A DNA stretch of 18,223 nt from Candidatus Tayloriibacteriota bacterium (GTDB lineage Bacteria > Patescibacteriota > Minisyncoccia > Phycocordibacterales > PALSA-1337). This document shows positions 7,036-14,220 of this stretch, in pieces. The stretch's first letter is position 1, and each line of letters starts with the position of its first letter. The position numbers were made by a program, and so were the translations under genes. The notes beneath the pieces were generated by a model, which searched no databases, was not told the DNA's origin, and saw only the letters and a program-made list of their open reading frames with translations. The DNA is taken from contig PMZP01000072.1 of assembly GCA_003170325.1 (NCBI GenBank), positions 1-18,223 on the forward strand, written 5' to 3'.

Positions 7036-7332
7036 ATGTCAGCGTTTGAAATCATACCGACCGCGCAAGCGGCAGTGGACACGACTGCTTTTGGCAATGT
7101 CCTCAAACCGATAATCTCCGGCATAGTCTATCCTGTGGTCGAGCTCATGTTCGGCATCGCCGTGGTGGTCTTCGTCTACGGCGTGCTCAAAATGGTCATT
7201 CGCGGTGATGATGAGGAAGCCCGATCTTCCGGCAAGCAAAGCATCCTCTGGGGCACCGTCGGCATGTTTATCATGGTTTCGGCCTGGGGGATCATATATC
7301 TCATCTCCAATACCTTGAAGAGCGCTTTCTAG
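7036..7332 (+). CDS. Pilin-like two-helix membrane protein 6
   Basis: A 98-residue protein, the shortest of the array. The N-terminus (MSAFEIIPTAQAA) is too short for a normal signal peptide and resembles that of pilin-like gene 4, ending in AQA. Helix 1 is at about 32-55, the loop is RGDDEEARSSGKQS, and helix 2 is at 70-92 with ILWGTVG (70-76) and SAWGIIYLI (82-90). It starts 14 nt after the previous stop, without an SD, and ends the plus-strand run. The minus-strand genes beyond it converge, and only their terminator is evident in the gap. Confidence 0.68.
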   Translation: MSAFEIIPTAQAAVDTTAFGNVLKPIISGIVYPVVELMFGIAVVVFVYGVLKMVIRGDDEEARSSGKQSILWGTVGMFIMVSAWGIIYLISNTLKSAF

Positions 7333-7373
7333 AGAGGGATAGCCAGTCGGCATTCAATCGAGATTTTAGAATT

Positions 7374-7408
7374 AAAAAACAGGCTGCGGGGAATTCCTCG
7401 CAGCCTGT
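7374..7408 (-). terminator. Terminator of the two-gene minus-strand unit 9060-7428
   Basis: ACAGGCTGCG (7379-7388) and CGCAGCCTGT (7399-7408) form a perfect 10-bp stem with a 10-nt loop. On the minus strand it is followed by a T-run (plus-strand A-run 7374-7379). The plus strand lacks a T-run after the hairpin, so it serves mainly the minus strand. Confidence 0.85.
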
Positions 7409-7427
7409 GGTGTTGTCAGTTTCGCAG

Positions 7428-8027
7428 CTAGTTGCTCGCCGTACTCACTGTTGAGTAAGGCTCGTCCATATTGGGCGTGTACCAATAGGTGAGCTCACCG
7501 TCCACAATTCTCTGTCCCGGCATGATCCGGAATTGCAGGTATTGTGAACCGCCCGGTACCACGATGTGACGCTTTCTATCAGCGTTCACTGGCGGCAGAG
7601 CGAAGGAAGTTTTTTGCGGATTGGAATCCGCTCGAACCTGCCACTCGATGTCCTTAGTTACAGGGTGGTACACTAACCGTAACCCGCAATTTGGGACCTT
7701 AACCGATCTATTCCAGTCCGGACTCTCATCCGCTACGATCTTCATGTAGGCCGGGTGCAGCTCTGTAGGCAGTTCCTCTGATGCTGCCTGCGTAGTCTTG
7801 GCTCCTTGGCTCTTACTTCCTGCCGATGAAGGCGAGGAAAGCAGGACTGTGAGCAGAACTATGACGGCAACACCAGCGATACAGATCCAAAGTTTGACTT
7901 TGGCGCTCATTGTTCTCGGTGTTGCCGTGGTTGGTCCTGTCGGTCTCATCGGTGCCGCTGTCGGCACTGGTGTAGCAACTGGTGCAGTTGAAGTCGGCAC
8001 CGTCGCTGGTGTTCTTGGTCTACTCAT
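7428..8027 (-). CDS. Hypothetical single-pass membrane protein with Pro/Thr-rich N-terminus
   Basis: I do not recognise a family for this 199-residue protein. Residues 1-40 are a Pro/Thr/Ala-rich tail with no signal peptide. A single membrane helix lies at about 44-64, a Ser/Gly/Lys linker runs to about 85, and the remaining 110 residues form a compact soluble part with one Cys (114). That part includes GLRLVYHPVTKDIEWQV and a Gly/Pro turn at 158-160. Topology is probably N-terminus inside. The start is supported by an SD (minus-strand AAAGG, 8040-8036) eight nt before the ATG. It follows the SPFH-like gene by 19 nt, shares its promoter, and ends before a strong terminator. Confidence 0.7.
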   Translation of the reverse strand: MSRPRTPATVPTSTAPVATPVPTAAPMRPTGPTTATPRTMSAKVKLWICIAGVAVIVLLTVLLSSPSSAGSKSQGAKTTQAASEELPTELHPAYMKIVADESPDWNRSVKVPNCGLRLVYHPVTKDIEWQVRADSNPQKTSFALPPVNADRKRHIVVPGGSQYLQFRIMPGQRIVDGELTYWYTPNMDEPYSTVSTASN

Positions 8028-8046
8028 ATCGTTTACCTTTCAATGT

Positions 8047-9060
8047 TTATCCTCTGTTTCCAATGGCGATCCCGGCATTGCCCGGTGCGAACGTTCTCAC
8101 ACCGGCCGGGATACCCTTGTATTCCTGTGTGTTAACAGTTTGATCGATCATGCCGAGGGCGACCTGCGTGCCTCTGAAGGCTTCGTCAGGTGTTACCTTG
8201 CAGTCATTGACCAGCTCTTTGGTTTTATCCTTCATAACGTCAAGTTTTGCCAAGGCGTTACGCGTTACTGTCGATTCAGCAGCCGTGTTAATTGACTTAA
8301 GAATCGGATTGCGAAGAGTGTAGCCAATGCCTTTTTCGAAGTCGGATAGAACTCCTTCTCCGCCGAATGACATCGCTACAAAGTTCGCTGCTTGGGCCTT
8401 GTTGGATAGGAGAGCTTGATAGGAATTGCTTCCGACCAAATCACCTATACGAGACACTACTGCTGCGGCGGCCAGCTCCTTTACTTCCTTTAGTTGGTAT
8501 TTGAGCGAGCGACCCAAGTATTCCGGACCCTCGAGCCGGTTGAAGAAAATAGTGACTTCAATCACCATCTCGTATCCGTCGGCCGACTGGAATCTCAGTT
8601 CGGATCCGTCATCGGTCTTCATCTCGATTACCTCGTGTTTCTGGAAATCAATCTCATCGGGCTGCTCTGCGGAGGTCCAGCTCGTGAAATGAAACCCCTG
8701 AAGATACACGATGATACTATTGCGAAACAGAAGGTCTAGGTACGCCTTACCTTTCCGTGCCTGGACGCTTGTTCCAAGTCTCCGGTGGAAGACCACCAAG
8801 AGGATCCAGACCACTGCTGACGGCAAGGCGATTGATATGATCGGCTGAGCCGGTATGCCCTTGATGATGTAAATGCCAACAATGGCGAAGTACAACGAGG
8901 TAAAGACAAAGACAAGCGACGCGACATTGAACAGTAGCGCCAACAGATCGATGTCCTTTACATAGCGGACTGGAAGGGGAGTGTCCCAGATTGCCGGAGG
9001 TGTCGGTAACGTACTGGCGGGTGTATTTAATCCCGTCGTTGCTGTCGGTATAGTTGGCAT
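8047..9060 (-). CDS. SPFH/band-7-like membrane protein with Pro/Thr-rich N-terminus
   Basis: A 337-residue protein. Residues 1-30 are Pro/Thr-rich. Two membrane helices follow at about 38-66 and 72-92, then a soluble part. In it, LLFRNSIIVYLQGFHFT (110-126), SADGYEMVIEVTIFFNRLE (159-177) and the helical VKELAAAAVVSRIGDLVG (193-210) recall an SPFH/band-7 (stomatin/prohibitin) core. Such proteins form ring-shaped membrane scaffolds. The likeness is by eye only. The C-terminal 80 residues are partly helical and end in a Gly-rich tail. The start at 9060 is preferred over an in-frame ATG at 9144, which lies just past the -10, because AAAAGGAACA directly precedes it and the extra 28 residues are unlike the rest. 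First gene of a two-gene unit. Confidence 0.6.
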   Translation of the reverse strand: MPTIPTATTGLNTPASTLPTPPAIWDTPLPVRYVKDIDLLALLFNVASLVFVFTSLYFAIVGIYIIKGIPAQPIISIALPSAVVWILLVVFHRRLGTSVQARKGKAYLDLLFRNSIIVYLQGFHFTSWTSAEQPDEIDFQKHEVIEMKTDDGSELRFQSADGYEMVIEVTIFFNRLEGPEYLGRSLKYQLKEVKELAAAAVVSRIGDLVGSNSYQALLSNKAQAANFVAMSFGGEGVLSDFEKGIGYTLRNPILKSINTAAESTVTRNALAKLDVMKDKTKELVNDCKVTPDEAFRGTQVALGMIDQTVNTQEYKGIPAGVRTFAPGNAGIAIGNRG

Positions 9061-9116
9061 TGTTCCTTTTTTTTGAGACCTCCCGTTAGGGAAGTCAGTT
9101 TTTTCGTTTTGAAATT
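9061..9116 (-). promoter_or_regulatory. Structured leader upstream of the SPFH-like gene
   Basis: Read on the minus strand, this 3' part of a 90-nt leader has AATTTCAAAACGAAA (9116-9102) and an A-run. An 8-bp hairpin follows (GACTTCCC 9096-9089, loop TAAC, GGGAGGTC 9084-9077, one G-U pair), then an A8 tract and the SD AAGGA. The 15-nt motif recurs with one change at 11719-11733 before another gene. Confidence 0.55.
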
Positions 9117-9156
9117 GACAACGTGCAATCTTGCAAAGAATCACGTTCTACCTGAC

Positions 9157-9185
9157 AGTATAGCATATTAGAGAACGAAAGTCAA
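9157..9185 (-). promoter_or_regulatory. Promoter of the SPFH-like/hypothetical unit
   Basis: On the minus strand TTGACT (9185-9180), a 17-nt spacer ending in TGC, and TATACT (9162-9157) form a near-consensus promoter with an extended -10. Transcription should start near 9150, giving a 90-nt leader. Confidence 0.8.
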
Positions 9186-9225
9186 TGCTATGTCAAATGG
9201 CTCAAAATAAGCTGTTTTGAGAGTA

Positions 9226-9270
9226 TAAAAAAGTTCCTAGACTCCCACTGGTTTGGGTTGTCTAGGAACT
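9226..9270 (-). terminator. Terminator of the 676-residue protein gene
   Basis: Perfect 11-bp arms AGTTCCTAGAC (9232-9242) and GTCTAGGAACT (9260-9270) enclose a 17-nt loop. On the minus strand the stem is followed by a T-run (plus-strand A-run 9227-9232). It separates the 676-residue gene from the promoter of the SPFH-like unit. Confidence 0.9.
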
Positions 9271-9291
9271 GTGAATCTGTCTCGCGGCCGA

Positions 9292-11322
9292 TCAGTGTTT
9301 GCCGCCTAGCGCGTGGCCGCCTTGAGCCGGGCTTTGATGGCCGGCAGGAGTCCTTTGGTTGTTTCCGGCAGAGGGCCTTTGAGAGTCGCCCCTTCCGGAA
9401 TTGCCACGTTGGCCTTGGCCTTGGTCGTAGGAATGGATTCTCGGAGTATCCCATTCCCGCTCTGTCCTTCGATTGCTCCAGAATCCGAAGTTCCAACCGT
9501 GGTGCTGAACATCGCTCCAGCCGCGGTCATAGCCATATCGTCCGCATGGGCGGAATAATCCACCCACATCTACGACATAATATGCACCGCTGCCTCCAAT
9601 GAAGTAACCGTCCTCCCAGTATCCTGGTTCCGGTAGCTCGTAAGCCATCGGCGGTCCTTGAGGAGGCGGCGGAGGGTTCTGCCAATCAGCCGTCGGTCCG
9701 GCCGATGCCTGCGGAGCAGGTTGTGGCGGAGGCAGCTGAACTGGTGTTGGTGGTGGCGTTTGAATTACTGGCGGCAGTACTATCACGTTGCTGACCAGTA
9801 CATTAACTGGAGCCGGCACGTACTGCGTATTCGTGACCACTTTTTCGCGTGGCGCTGGCGTGAACGCGGGATAATACTCTACACCCGGAACTTTCACGTT
9901 CGCGGGCACGCCGCTGCCGAAATTATTCACCTGAATGAAGTTCGAACAGTTGCTGCCCGTTGAAACGATCGATGGCTGGTACATCCCGACCGGGTAGGTC
10001 GGAAGATTCGTGCCACCGGTCTGGAACGCCGAGGCGTTTACTGAGCCAAAGGCAACGGAAGTCGCCGGATGGTTTGTGCGCCACCAGATGAATGCTGCCA
10101 AAAGAGGTAGCAGACACAGAGTTGCCACTGTCATCCAGTAGGTAGTTTTGCTTTCCGAAGCGTGTGGTCTGTTCACCAGGGTTTTGACGTCCTTGTGAAC
10201 ATTGGTGATGGCATCGGCCACGTTCTGTGCACCCTCGAGCTGTTTTGTAGTCTTACCGAGGGCCTGCGAGACGGCCGTGAAGGCACCGGCGGCGCTCTGT
10301 AGCGTCTCCGACATCTTTTGCTGGCCTTCCTGCAAGCTGGACAATCCGCCGGCAACCTGGTTGCCGAAGGTGTCAATCTTGCCGCCGAGTGTGGTACCTA
10401 GCGTACCAATACTTTCCAGGACTTTCTGCAAGTCACTTGGTGTGGTTCCGTTCATTTCTTTCTTTTCTTCCTTTCTTGGTTGTTCTTGTTCAGGTCTTTC
10501 CGCAGCCGGCGTTGGTGTCGGCGGTGCGGGAGGTGGGATCTGGGGCGCTTTGGGCGATCCCAGGTGAAGTTTCCCATCGAGCACGTGAAATTCCGCTCGC
10601 ATTGGGAATCCGATCGGTAGCCCCTCTTCAGAGACGGGAACTACCGCGATACCGTAAGCAATCCCAGCTTTGAATCGGTCGGATGCCATTTCAGTCTGTG
10701 TTCCCTCGATGAACTCCGTATGGAGTTGGATAGCGGCTTCCTTTTCCGGAACCTGTACCAATGTCACCTGGAAGAACCGATTGACCGGTTCTGACTTCCA
10801 AGCGAAACCGAACTTGCCCAAAAGAGGGAGGAGCTCGGTGATAATTACCTCTCGTGATACGTCAGGAACCGGCGGTGAGGGCGGTTCGGCCTTGGGAGGC
10901 TGGTCGGCAGGAACCGGAGGCGGCACTATCGGTGCCGGTCCCGGCGGTGGTTGAGGAAGCCCTGGAGGCTGATCAACTGGCGTCGGATCCTCGCGCTTGG
11001 GCACGAGGCCTGACACAACCTTTCCTTCGTGGATGTGGAAGGTGGCGTTCACTTCTTCCAGTTCCTGACCGTCCAAGAGGACGGGCCATACTAGGATTTG
11101 GAAAGTGACATCCTCTTCGGGTGCGAACAGACTGTTCGCCTTGAGTTCGGCGAAGCCGACCCCATTGCCAGTCGTCTCGATTTCGGAAGTCGCCGCGTGG
11201 GCATCTCCCTTATCGTCGAGCCGGTTGAACTTACAGAATACCTTTGCTGGTACCCCTTCTACTTCCCAGCCGATTCCGACCGCGTCTGTGAGAGTGTATA
11301 CTCTGGTGATTTTTGCGCACAT
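9292..11322 (-). CDS. Large proline-rich single-pass membrane protein with duplicated beta-type domain
   Basis: Not recognised as a known family. Of 676 residues, 1-108 form a beta-rich domain and a second like it lies at about 157-258. The repeats align at GIGWEVEGVP/GFAWKSEPVN and at ATFHIHEGKV/AEFHVLDGKL, suggesting a duplicated Ig- or fibronectin-III-like module. Pro-rich linkers follow each (112-154, 259-281). Residues 296-386 are helical and rich in Ser, Gln and Lys. One membrane helix lies at 394-413. Beyond it is a Pro/Gln-rich stretch (518-558), then a Gly/Tyr/Trp-rich domain (561-625) and a Gln/Gly/Arg-rich tail. With no signal peptide, the first 390 residues are probably cytoplasmic. 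Start supported by AAAGGA (11337-11332) nine nt upstream. It is transcribed alone. Confidence 0.72.
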   Translation of the reverse strand: MCAKITRVYTLTDAVGIGWEVEGVPAKVFCKFNRLDDKGDAHAATSEIETTGNGVGFAELKANSLFAPEEDVTFQILVWPVLLDGQELEEVNATFHIHEGKVVSGLVPKREDPTPVDQPPGLPQPPPGPAPIVPPPVPADQPPKAEPPSPPVPDVSREVIITELLPLLGKFGFAWKSEPVNRFFQVTLVQVPEKEAAIQLHTEFIEGTQTEMASDRFKAGIAYGIAVVPVSEEGLPIGFPMRAEFHVLDGKLHLGSPKAPQIPPPAPPTPTPAAERPEQEQPRKEEKKEMNGTTPSDLQKVLESIGTLGTTLGGKIDTFGNQVAGGLSSLQEGQQKMSETLQSAAGAFTAVSQALGKTTKQLEGAQNVADAITNVHKDVKTLVNRPHASESKTTYWMTVATLCLLPLLAAFIWWRTNHPATSVAFGSVNASAFQTGGTNLPTYPVGMYQPSIVSTGSNCSNFIQVNNFGSGVPANVKVPGVEYYPAFTPAPREKVVTNTQYVPAPVNVLVSNVIVLPPVIQTPPPTPVQLPPPQPAPQASAGPTADWQNPPPPPQGPPMAYELPEPGYWEDGYFIGGSGAYYVVDVGGLFRPCGRYGYDRGWSDVQHHGWNFGFWSNRRTEREWDTPRIHSYDQGQGQRGNSGRGDSQRPSAGNNQRTPAGHQSPAQGGHALGGKH

Positions 11323-11369
11323 CTGTTACCGTCCTTTCTGGTTTTTCCGGCTATTTAAGCCGTCTTTTT
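11323..11369 (-). promoter_or_regulatory. Structured leader upstream of the 676-residue protein gene
   Basis: On the minus strand an A5 tract (11369-11365) is followed by a CGGCT/AGCCG hairpin (11362-11358 and 11352-11348) and then the SD AAAGGA (11337-11332). The whole leader is about 92 nt. The A-tract, hairpin, SD order is the same as in the leaders at 9061-9116 and 11719-11784. Confidence 0.5.
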
Positions 11370-11420
11370 GGTTTGGTTTATCAATACTACTTTACAGTCT
11401 TGACATTATTGTCTGCGCGC

Positions 11421-11449
11421 ATTATAGCGCAAGACTTTACAATAGTCAA
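11421..11449 (-). promoter_or_regulatory. Promoter of the 676-residue protein gene
   Basis: On the minus strand TTGACT (11449-11444), a 17-nt spacer and TATAAT (11426-11421) form a near-perfect promoter. It lies just downstream of the tRNA-Leu gene on the same strand. Transcription should start near 11414. Confidence 0.82.
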
Positions 11450-11483
11450 TAGCTATTACCTTATATGTTTTGCTCTCGAATTG

Positions 11484-11565
11484 TGCCGGGGAGAGGACTC
11501 GAACCTCCATAGATTGCTCCACTAGCTCCTAAGGCTAGCGCGTCTACCAATTTCGCCACCCCGGC
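11484..11565 (-). tRNA. tRNA-Leu (anticodon UAG)
   Basis: Read on the minus strand, the acceptor arms GCCGGGG and CCCCGGC pair fully. The D-arm has TTGGTAGA, the anticodon stem-loop is CTAGC-CTTAGGA-GCTAG with anticodon TAG, the variable arm is long (class II), and the T-loop is TTCGAGT. The discriminator is A (11484), as expected for Leu. The next bases are CAA, so the 3' CCA is not encoded and must be added by nucleotidyltransferase. I found no clear terminator between it and the next promoter, and no convincing promoter upstream. Confidence 0.93.
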
Positions 11566-11655
11566 GGGATTTGATGAGGCCGCTTTACGCCGAACCTCGT
11601 TAATTTACCGGATGTTGACCGGCAATTGAGACAATATTAGCAGACGCCACTCAAG

Positions 11656-11683
11656 TTGACAATATTATAAAACATGCTATAAT
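11656..11683 (+). promoter_or_regulatory. Promoter of the 463-residue protein gene
   Basis: Perfect TTGACA (11656-11661), a 16-nt spacer ending in TGC, and perfect TATAAT (11678-11683) make this the most consensus-like promoter in the window. Transcription should start near 11690 and give a 95-nt leader. Confidence 0.88.
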
Positions 11684-11718
11684 CCTTCGCAGGCACGTTC
11701 TTTGACGTTTGCCATAAT

Positions 11719-11784
11719 AATTTCGAAACGAAACACTTAAAAAAATAGATAAAAAAGGGCGAATAGCCCGGAAAGGATAGACAA
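11719..11784 (+). promoter_or_regulatory. Structured leader upstream of the 463-residue protein gene
   Basis: It contains AATTTCGAAACGAAA (11719-11733), A-rich tracts, and a GGGC-GAATA-GCCC hairpin (11757-11769). The SD AAAGGA follows (11772-11777), seven nt before the ATG. The 15-nt motif matches the leader of the SPFH-like gene at 14 of 15 positions. Confidence 0.55.
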
Positions 11785-13176
11785 ATGAAATTGATAGAAC
11801 CGAGAAGCGTCAGGAAGGGGATTAGGTTTCACCTCCATCTTGACGAGGTGTTCGGACTGGTCGAGGCAATCATGAAAGGCAGTCATCTGCTGATTGGGAT
11901 CGCGGACCCCGAGACGCCACGCATATACACGTCTGAAACCGAAAGAAAGGATCCTGCCTGGTGGGTTGCGCAGGAGCAACTGTGTTTGGGCGGTGGCGGT
12001 GACTTCCCTGATGAGCATCGCAATGGAGCCGCTGAACGCCTCCGAGGCACGAGCACTTCCATGCTCATGTATGAGGCTCTGGGAATCAATGATGCTGTCC
12101 TCAAGGCGATGGCAGACGAGGTGAATTTCTATGACAGCCATGTTGGTTGTCCCAGAACTCACCTTGCCAGCCTCATAAAGATGGCGTTCGTGAACTTTCC
12201 AGGTCAGGACGACGTCCTATTTCTGTGGGCCGCAAAGCTCATCGGATCCGTGTACGACATGAAGACCAAAGGTCTCCAGCCTCCCAGAAACGAGTTGCCA
12301 TTTGCGGACTTCGCCTCGAAGCTGATGAATTTGAAATCGTCATTCGAAGAGGCCGAAGCTCGTGAAGGCCTGCTAAAATTGATCGGGCGGGAAAGTAATT
12401 CGCCTAGTTCGCTCATATTCAGCGTGCGCACCATCTACGAAGCCCTATGGCGGACTTCACAGGGTACAACATTGAGAGACAAAATCAGGAATATCGGCGA
12501 TGATGTGATGCGCATGATCGCTATATTGTATAAAGATCAAATCAACTATCACGCATTTCGCGACCAAGCCGACTCCCAAGACTTCGAGGGATGGTTCTGG
12601 ATTCCTGTGAATTGTGGAAGCGGGAGGATCGAACGTATGAAGGCGGCCTTCGCCGAAACAGATAATCCGCAGGCGCACAATGCTTTGCGGTCATACGGCG
12701 CTATGCTAAGCATCGTCAAGAATACCAAGGGCAATGCGACGATCCTCGGCAATCAGAAACTGGCGGGAGAACGCGGCATCATGCGGGCCATGGACGAGGG
12801 AATGCAGAACTTCATCGCCATGAATCGCTGGTGCGACCTGCCGCTAGGCGCCGAGAAGTCAGTTACCTGGGATATCCTCAAGTGCAGAGGAAAATCTCCG
12901 GTCGAAAAGCGCTGGTACTTGGCTGACCAGGACTGGTTGGCAGGATACAACGGTACTTGGTACCATAAGTCCGAGATCACCGGCCTGCCTCTCCGGAAAA
13001 ACGAGAAGAGGGTGTCTCTTCAGGAAAACGCCGAAGCGGCGTTCGATCCGAATCGAGTTGACGCCTGGAAGCGTAATAATCATGTTCCGGACAACTCATG
13101 GTTCAGGCCGCTGGCTAGTCTCGACGAGATGCTCCAGCCGAAAGGTTTGGACCTCGACAGGGCGTTTCGGAAATAA
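11785..13176 (+). CDS. Uncharacterised 463-residue protein, possibly MYG1/DHH-like
   Basis: No membrane helix or signal peptide is seen. The N-terminal 130 residues faintly resemble MYG1 (UPF0160)-type, DHH-related phosphoesterases. HLHLDE (16-21) could match the HCDE motif, GGGGDFPDEHRNG (69-81) could match the glycine-rich stretch and DHH box, and GTSTSMLMYEALGI (88-101) could match the conserved serine helix after it. The canonical second His of DHH is absent (Asp-Glu-His here), so activity is uncertain. The C-terminal half is rich in Trp, Arg and Asn (WFWIPVN, NRWCDLPLG) and I cannot place it. The start is well fixed by the SD at 11772-11777 and the strong promoter. Transcribed alone, with a terminator after the stop. 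A different fold is quite possible. Confidence 0.6.
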   Translation: MKLIEPRSVRKGIRFHLHLDEVFGLVEAIMKGSHLLIGIADPETPRIYTSETERKDPAWWVAQEQLCLGGGGDFPDEHRNGAAERLRGTSTSMLMYEALGINDAVLKAMADEVNFYDSHVGCPRTHLASLIKMAFVNFPGQDDVLFLWAAKLIGSVYDMKTKGLQPPRNELPFADFASKLMNLKSSFEEAEAREGLLKLIGRESNSPSSLIFSVRTIYEALWRTSQGTTLRDKIRNIGDDVMRMIAILYKDQINYHAFRDQADSQDFEGWFWIPVNCGSGRIERMKAAFAETDNPQAHNALRSYGAMLSIVKNTKGNATILGNQKLAGERGIMRAMDEGMQNFIAMNRWCDLPLGAEKSVTWDILKCRGKSPVEKRWYLADQDWLAGYNGTWYHKSEITGLPLRKNEKRVSLQENAEAAFDPNRVDAWKRNNHVPDNSWFRPLASLDEMLQPKGLDLDRAFRK

Positions 13177-13214
13177 TCGCGCGTCAGGCAAACGAAACGT
13201 ATAAAATCAATAAA

Positions 13215-13250
13215 AGCTCGCAGGATTTACACCGCGGGCTTTTTCTTTTC
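13215..13250 (+). terminator. Terminator of the 463-residue protein gene
   Basis: AGCTCGC (13215-13221) and GCGGGCT (13234-13240) pair with one G-U, and a long T-rich run follows (TTTTTCTTTT from 13240). The T-run overlaps the -35 region of the next promoter. Confidence 0.85.
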
Positions 13251-13274
13251 ATCAACTCTGAAACATTGTACACT
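13246..13274 (+). promoter_or_regulatory. Leaderless promoter of the DUF475/TerC-type gene
   Basis: TTTTCA (13246-13251), a 17-nt spacer and TACACT (13269-13274) form a modest promoter. The ATG at 13281 is exactly seven nt beyond the last base of the -10, the usual transcription start, so a fully leaderless mRNA is predicted. Confidence 0.5.
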
Positions 13275-13280
13275 TAACCA

Positions 13281-14210
13281 ATGAACTTCATCACTCTAGC
13301 TCTGACCGTAGCCGGTTTGGCTGTCTTCGAAACGGTGAGCAGTATCGACAACGCCATCATCAACGCGGAGGTGCTCTCGACCATGAAGCCGAAGGCACGG
13401 AAATGGTTCCTGTTCTGGGGGCTTCTATTCGCGGTCTTCGTGGTTCGCGGAGTCCTGCCTTGGCTCATCGTCTGGTTCACCAGTCCGGCCTTGGGACCGA
13501 TCGGAGCCTTGACGGCCACTTGGAGCAGCGATCCGCATGTCCTCTCGGCCATCGAGAAAGCGGCGCCGATCCTGCTTCTAGGAGGCGGCGTATTCCTGAT
13601 GCTACTCTTCCTCCACTGGCTATTCCTGGAAGACAAGAATGTCGGACTGCCTCATGAGGAATTCTTTCTGGAACAGGGAATCTGGTTCTATGCGACCACT
13701 TCGGTTCTCTTGGCGGCCATCGTCTGGTTCTCCATCGGAGTCGATCCTTTCATGGCCTTCGGTGCGGTGGTCGGCTCGACTGCGTTTTTCATCACCCACG
13801 GCTTCAAGCAGAGCGCCGAATTGGCGGAGAAGAGTTTGACCAAAGGAGGGCGATCGGATGTGAGCAAGATCTTATATCTGGAAATGATCGATGCTACCTT
13901 CTCTGTCGATGGCGTACTGGGGGCTTTCGCTTTCACATTATCAGTGCCGCTCATCATCATTGGCAACGGCCTTGGCGCGTATATCGTGCGCAAGCTGACT
14001 ATCGGGAATGTGAAGCGCATCAAAGATTTCGTTTACCTGAAGAACGGCGCCATGTACTCGATCTTATTCTTGGGCGTTATCATGGCACTGGATGCCTTCG
14101 GTATCGGCATTCCGCCTTGGATATCGCCATTGGTGACCTTCGTTACCGTCGGTTGGTTCCTGGAGAAGTCGCGGAGGTTCAGGAAGAGGGGCTTAAATAA
14201 AATAATGTAA
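13281..14210 (+). CDS. DUF475 / TerC-superfamily integral membrane protein
   Basis: A 309-residue polytopic membrane protein of the DUF475 branch of the TerC superfamily, whose relatives (TerC, Alx, MeeF) are linked to tellurite resistance and metal, notably manganese, export. Both acidic signatures are present: FETVSSIDNAIINAEVL (16-32) with Glu17 and Asp23, and LEMIDATFSVDGVLGAFAF (200-218) with Glu201, Asp204 and Asp210. These polar residues in membrane helices are thought to bind the metal. Length and helix spacing fit the family, and a basic tail (RRFRKRG) ends the protein. No SD is present. The NYN-domain gene follows ten nt after the stop, so the two are probably co-transcribed. The transported substrate is not shown by the sequence. 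Confidence 0.88.
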   Translation: MNFITLALTVAGLAVFETVSSIDNAIINAEVLSTMKPKARKWFLFWGLLFAVFVVRGVLPWLIVWFTSPALGPIGALTATWSSDPHVLSAIEKAAPILLLGGGVFLMLLFLHWLFLEDKNVGLPHEEFFLEQGIWFYATTSVLLAAIVWFSIGVDPFMAFGAVVGSTAFFITHGFKQSAELAEKSLTKGGRSDVSKILYLEMIDATFSVDGVLGAFAFTLSVPLIIIGNGLGAYIVRKLTIGNVKRIKDFVYLKNGAMYSILFLGVIMALDAFGIGIPPWISPLVTFVTVGWFLEKSRRFRKRGLNKIM

Positions 14211-14220
14211 ACTTCCCACA

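Noticed and set aside
7798..8295. Plus-strand open frame of 165 codons
   Set aside because: Antisense to two minus-strand genes that have a promoter, SDs and a terminator; its hydrophobic N-terminus is the mirror of their coding sequence.
9077..9104. Plus-strand terminator (hairpin plus T6)
   Set aside because: It looks like one on the plus strand, but no plus-strand gene ends here. The same sequence makes better sense as the leader hairpin of the minus-strand SPFH-like gene. The same holds for 11348-11369.
11566..11655. Promoter for tRNA-Leu
   Set aside because: TTGTCT and TTGCCG occur on the minus strand, but no -10 of fair quality lies at 16-18 nt from either.
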